Shown here piece by piece: positions 58,815 through 64,000 of a DNA stretch of 64,000 nt. A program made the position numbers and the translations under genes. This DNA comes from Hippophae tibetana (taxonomy: Eukaryota > Streptophyta > Magnoliopsida > Rosales > Elaeagnaceae). The notes under the pieces were generated by a model. That model saw nothing but the letters and a program-made list of their open reading frames with translations, did no database searches and was not told where the DNA came from. Every line of letters starts with the position of its first letter. The stretch's first letter is position 1. The DNA lies in NCBI GenBank assembly GCA_037013495.1, contig CM072811.1, positions 24,616,159 to 24,680,158 of the forward strand, written 5' to 3'.

Positions 58815-60060
58815 ATATGAAAGTAATATTATTGAGTTGAATATAAATCTAACCGTTAATTTAATTTCAAAATTAAAATAAAATGTTAGATATATAACAC
58901 CTAATTAATATTTAATAATTTAATAATACTCCAAAGTATTTTACATATTTTTAAAAGAAAATTAACAATATTTACGCTAAATAAATATATAATTTGTGTA
59001 AAGAGTATAATATTAAATTATCTACCTCGAAAATAATGAATAATTTGTAAACGTCATTGTAATTTAGAACACTTTCGTAATTTCACTCAGACAAACTACT
59101 CCTTTTGGTTACCCTTTATTTCTCTCTTTAAAAAACATTAAACACTCAACTACTATTTTACCTTTGGCATGTTTCCTGTTCTTTTTTGGGAATTGGCATG
59201 CATGTCTCTTGCTCTGTGTACTTCCATTCATTCACTTTCATTTTTGGGTATTCTCTTCTGGGTTCGTTACTATTTCACTAATTTTACACCTGTTTCCAAT
59301 CTTTACTTTTAACCAATTTTATATAATTTTGGAAGTAATAGCAATATACTCACCTTTTGTTCAAAATTGTCCACGAATAAATAAATAAATATGAACGTTA
59401 AAAAAGTGTTTAAGCATCTTTAACTCATTCCCACCATTTTGTACTAATTTTTATATCATTTTGATGCAAAATTTACATTATATTTTTTTCTTTTTATAAA
59501 CACACAACATCAAATATTACAAATAAAAGTATATCTCTTAACAAAATAAAATATATTTTTTATTTTTCTTTGTTAATTAACTCTTTATCAATTATTATAT
59601 TAAATTATTAGTTAATTAATAATAATATATTTAAAATTTATAAAGTAAAAATTAAAAATCTACTAATTAAATCGAAAAATGATTTACCATATTACTAAAT
59701 TGTTTTTCGAGTTTATATTATATTTTTAAGTATATGTTGTATTTGGTAGTTTTTTACTAAATTTATTATATGTTACAAAAAATTATACAATATTATTAAA
59801 TAATCAGAAAATATAATTGTAATAAATTTAGTCATATATATATATATAATTAGAGAGAAATATAAATTAAAACAATATTCCTAGATTTTTTTTATTTAAA
59901 AAAATAGTAAGTAAATAGTGTCACTCTAAATAAATAATAACACATTAAATATATATATTATATTACTCAATATTATCTATCCTATCTCAAATCCAATAAT
60001 TAATTATTGAAATTTTAAAGAAATCCAATTAATGATAATAAATCAATATGTACATCTTAG
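58815..60060. other. AT-rich spacer
   Basis: No gene recognised. 59,090-59,280 is more complex and T/C-rich (resembling a plant leader), but no coding exon follows. An (AT)n run lies at about 59,835-59,848. Confidence 0.4.
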
Positions 60061-60200
60061 TAATTTTATGCCTCAATAATATTATAAAGAACTACTCTAT
60101 TCGTAGTAATTTACAATAAATTTCAATCAATTTTTCAAGTTTTGATTGGATTAAACTATAATGATTAGAGACAAATAAGGAAGTTGTGTTCCATTTAAAA
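60061..60200 (+). repeat. Direct repeat copy 1 (partner at 61.1 kb)
   Basis: About 140 bp, similar to 61,105-61,248: TAATTTTATGCY, AATATTATAAAGAAYTACTC, TTTCAATCAATTTTTCAA and TTAGAGACAAA are shared. Homology seems to continue to about 60,215 and, past the hAT insertion, to about 61,707. Confidence 0.6.
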
Positions 60201-61104
60201 GGGATCAGTACCCTAAAGGTATCAGGGTTAATATATTGATATTTTAAATTTTTTTATTTTATTAAAAATTTATTTTAATATCATAATTTAAAGATTAATA
60301 TAATTTCTATCATTTTTGAATAATAGTTAATTTTTTTTACCTAAATACTATTTTGGCATTTTTTTTAAGGATATTTTTATTTTTGACAATTAACTAGAGT
60401 AAAAAAAAAGTGAAAAAAATTGTTAATAATCAAAAGCTCTTTTTTCTAACAACATTAATAATATAAATATTTTCAGTTAATTATTTATGAAAAATGCTTT
60501 TATCGTTATCCCTATCAATTAATCATAAAATATATTTTCATTATGCATCAATAAAATTGTTAGAATATTATAATTTTTAATATTTTTTTAAATATAAAAC
60601 TTTAATAATTTTTATTTTTTTTCTAAGTTTTAGTAGAAAGTGTTGAACCCAACGTTTAAGCAAAAAAAAATCATTTTTTAACTTTAGTTAATTTCTATAA
60701 AAATAAATAAAAATCTTTCACTAAAAAACTAAAAGGGTATTTTGGGTAAAAATATGATTTTTATTGAAAAAGAATAGAAAAAGTATCAATATGTAAATTA
60801 AGATATTAAAATAAAATATTTTAATAATATGAGATATTTAAAATAACAATGAATTAGATGGGCTAACTCTAAAATACCATTCCCAAATTTTGTACTTGCA
60901 GTTGCACCATTTTGACGCAATGATATTATGTTGGAGAGGCTCTAAACATTTTATTATATGCTTCTTATGAAAAACAAAAGGTATTTTAAAAGAGTAACGT
61001 TTGGAAAATTTTAAAGGCTACTCTATCATTTAATATTATGCATCTCAAATTTAATAAATAATAATAAGCTTTAATAATATTATAAAGAATTACTATGCAT
61101 TTTG
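60201..61104. other. AT-rich spacer between direct repeats
   Basis: No gene or domain seen. It could be the interior of an unknown element bounded by the flanking direct repeats, but no primer site or polypurine tract was recognised next to them. Confidence 0.4.
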
Positions 61105-61248
61105 ATAATTTTATGCTATGATAATATTATAAAGAATTACTCTATTTATCGTACTTGACAATGAATTTCAATCAATTTTTCAAATTTTGATTTAATTAAG
61201 CTTTAATAATTAGAGACAAAAATAAGAAAGTTGTGACCCACTTAAAAT
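61105..61248 (+). repeat. Direct repeat copy 2 (partner at 60.1 kb)
   Basis: Second copy of 60,061-60,200. Directly after it the hAT element is inserted, and sequence beyond that element (GGAGTCAGTTCC at 61,695-61,706) resembles the continuation of copy 1 (GGGATCAGTACC at 60,201-60,212), so the hAT landed inside this repeat. Confidence 0.6.
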
Positions 61249-61256
61249 ATGGAGTC

Positions 61257-61692
61257 TAGGAATGGGCACGGGGACGGGCGGGGACGGTTTTTGATATAAC
61301 CGTCCCCGAACCGAATTATATAACCTATAACCGAAACCGCCCGAAAACCGTTACGGTTCGGGGACGGTTTTTTACCCGCGGGTAACGGTTCGGGACGGTT
61401 ATGAAAAAAACCCCGAAAAAAAACCGAAATATATATATAATTTAATTTATTAAATATATATAATTAATTTTTTATTTATAATTTAATATATAATTTAATT
61501 AATTAAATATAATTAATTTCGGGTACGGGCGGGTACGGTTTTTAGTATAACCGTAACCGAACCGTAACCGTTGTTTCATATTCGGTTTTTACCCGAAACC
61601 GTCCCCGTCCCCGAATTTTACCGGTTAAAAACCGAACCGCCGGTTCGGATAACCGCGGATAACCGAACCCGCGGTTTTTTTGCCCATCCCTA
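61257..61692. mobile_element. hAT non-autonomous transposon, 436 bp
   Basis: Terminal inverted repeats TAGGAATGGGCA...TGCCCATCCCTA (one mismatch in 12) are flanked by the perfect 8-bp duplication ATGGAGTC (61,249-61,256 and 61,693-61,700). The interior is packed with AACCG and CGGTT motifs on both strands with an AT-rich centre, so most of it could fold back on itself. No transposase frame. Confidence 0.93.
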
Positions 61693-64000
61693 ATGGAGTC
61701 AGTTCCTTGGTTACAAGTGCATTGATTTTGTGTCTAATTGTGGTATAAAACATTTTGTTTTTGAAATATAATAAAGGAGAGTATGATCCAACAACTTGCA
61801 ATTAAATATACTTTATACTTATTATTATTTAATAAAATAATTATTAAATTTTATTGATAATTAGATAAATTTTAGGAAATAAAATAAGTATTTTAAAAAT
61901 TAATTATTTTTTTTATCAAAAATAATGTAATAAATATTTAAATAATTATTTTTTATTCATAATTATACCATGTTTCATCCTTTTACAGTGAAAGCATTCA
62001 ATAAATTTTTATTTACTTATTATTTCAAATCATAATTTATTTATTGTTGATAAAATAATTATTAAATATTTAATTATATTATCAATCAAAAATTACCTAA
62101 AATAAGTAATTCCAAATTATTCATTTTTATTCATGGCCATATTCATTACACGGTGGATTGGGTAACATATTCATTACTTATTTTTGAAAAATAAATAATA
62201 ATTATGTTCAAGATTCAAAGAAAAAGAGATAAATCTATTTTAGAATTAGAGGTTCACGAAGGATTGAAAACACCATTTTTTTACCAATTTGATTCTTATT
62301 TTATTCGAATTGAATTTATAAATTTTTAATTCAATTTCAATTTGATAACATAATCAATCTAAATCAAAACAAATACTATTTTTTGGATAGAATAAATTTA
62401 GATTAATGTTATAAATTATTTTCATACATAAAATACAATATTTATAATATTTAAATTTAAATTAATATATCTTTAATAAAATTTATTATTTTTAATCACA
62501 AGTAATATAATCAAAATAATAAGAAATATGTTTTAATGTTTATTAAATTATTATAGAGATTTAGTATTTTTTTATTTTAAAAAATAAAATAATAATTTAA
62601 TGTAATTTTAACATGTATAATATTTCAATATAATAAATTATGAAAGTATATATATTAATTTGTTACAAATTAGATTATAAAATATATTAATTTGAATTCG
62701 ATTCAAATTAAATAGATTATATACTTTCTAATTCGAATTTAATTTGATTATAAAACATATCAATCTATTCTGTTGTACATATGATAGATTGAATCATGTT
62801 TTACAATTTAGTAAATTGATAGAATTATTTACTCACCTTTAAATTTAAAATGATAAATTGTTATTGAAAATATAAAAAGACAACTATTTTTTTTATAAAT
62901 TTCATATATCGAATCCAAAATGACAAATTATATAATATGTTGCAATTCGATATGCACCAAATTACTATTAAAATTATAAATAAATACATATTTTATTTTA
63001 TAATATGATATATTTAATTATTATACATAAAACAATTACACTAAACTACTAATTTAGGATTAAAAAAATATAAATGTTAAATATAATTTAATAAGTATTC
63101 CAACATATTTCTTATTATTTTTTATTGTGGTAGTTATAATTATAAATAGTAAATTTTTATAGAAGTAAACTAATTTAAAATTTAAATATTATATATTTTA
63201 TATTTTATATAGGAAAATAATTTATAAATAAATAATAATTTGAATTGAAATTTAATCATTTAAAAAAAATTAATGTATAGATTTAGATTATTTTGAATTA
63301 ATTATATCATAATCAAATTCAAACTCTACAAATTCAATTTAAATCATGTCAAAATCAAATAGATGAAAAATAGAAGATTACAATCGACAGCTGGCCTGAA
63401 TGATCGATAATATTTTGGCATATAAAATCACAAACAACAACAACAACAAATTGCCCAGAAATTCAAAACCTAGCAAATATTGTAGACGAAGGACCCCCTC
63501 GTAATCTTAATTCTCAACCATTAAATAAGTTTGAGTACACTAGTTAACATCTCCCTAATGAAAAGGACTGAGCTTTTCTGATCCCAAAACCAAGCGTTAT
63601 ACTGAATTAGTTAGCAATTGGGTTGGACCACATCATACAAGAAACACAGCTAATTAATTAATATTAGAAATTTTATCTGGTCCCATTTTCCCTGAGAGTT
63701 TGGTGATAAAGGTAAAGATTAAGCTAAATATTGTCCCATGCCTATTTTTATCTTAATTATTTAATTGGTGTGTTAAAATTAACTTAATTAAACCTCCTTT
63801 GTCATTTTGTACCTGCATGAGCGCGTGTTATGTCTTCATTAAACTTGGAATGGCTTTTGTACTTGTTCGCAAATTTTTGTTTTAAAATAGAATTTATTAC
63901 ATAACTTTTTAACATGAATTATTAAATTATGTTTTTTAAAATAATTAAAGAAAAAAAATTATTATTTTGTAAAAATTAAGGATTATAGAATATAAAAATC
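61693..64000. other. AT-rich spacer to the window end
   Basis: No gene recognised. An (AAC)n microsatellite is at about 63,430-63,449. 63,440-63,720 is less AT-rich (GGACCCCCTCG near 63,490), perhaps the flank of a neighbouring gene, but no exon could be supported. Confidence 0.4.

Noticed and set aside
1-64000. CRISPR arrays, bacterial operons, riboswitches
   Set aside because: The window is plant nuclear DNA; no regular spacer-repeat array or prokaryotic signal was seen.

Overview
The window is nuclear DNA from a flowering plant, most likely a eudicot. The evidence is one spliced APETALA2-type gene with plant GT-AG introns and a miR172 target site, an Athila-type Ty3/gypsy element primed by tRNA-Asp, Ty1/copia, CACTA, hAT and TRIM elements, and a decayed endogenous caulimovirid. 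I cannot name the species. The DNA is very AT-rich, and almost everything outside the AP2 gene is transposon wreckage or low-complexity spacer. Layout: 0.8-9.5 kb is a nest of LTR fragments: a solo LTR at 800-2325 with target duplication TCTTA, two LTRs of an Athila-like family at 4008-5200 and 6514-7925 around a copia RT/RNase H remnant, and a degenerate gag with a tRNA-Asp-type primer site. 9.5-14.6 kb is a minus-strand endogenous caulimovirid with coat-protein/zinc-finger, protease, RT and RNase H remnants, all broken. 16,375-28,569 is one nearly complete minus-strand Athila-type element with ~2 kb LTRs, itself split by a solo LTR (20,499-22,334, target duplication GGAGC) that sits between RNase H and integrase. 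31.1-34.9 kb is a plus-strand copia pseudogene whose gag is split by an 884-bp CACTA-type non-autonomous transposon. 36.2-38.6 kb holds LTR-like debris, a 346-bp hAT element with perfect 8-bp target duplication, and a less AT-rich block of uncertain, possibly organellar, origin. The only conventional gene is at 41,065-43,535 (+): nine exons, 503 codons, two AP2 domains, EAR-type motifs at residues 3-8 and 320-324, and a miR172-complementary site in the last exon. It matches the RAP2-7/TOE1 group of euAP2 flowering-time repressors. A TATA box and a CT-rich leader lie upstream. From 44 to 64 kb the sequence is AT-rich spacer with small elements: a possible hAT carrying a 77-bp tRNA-derived SINE-like insert, an inverted Athila-like LTR, two TRIM elements (50,205-50,533 and 58,502-58,814), back-to-back copia wrecks at 50.9-55.9 kb, and a 436-bp hAT at 61,257-61,692 with perfect 8-bp target duplication. 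No new multi-gene system was found. The most informative signals are the precise nested insertions, the regulatory motifs inside the LTRs (a G-box cluster and a twin TGACGTCA unit), an in-frame stopless intron in the AP2 gene, and the very small retroelements.
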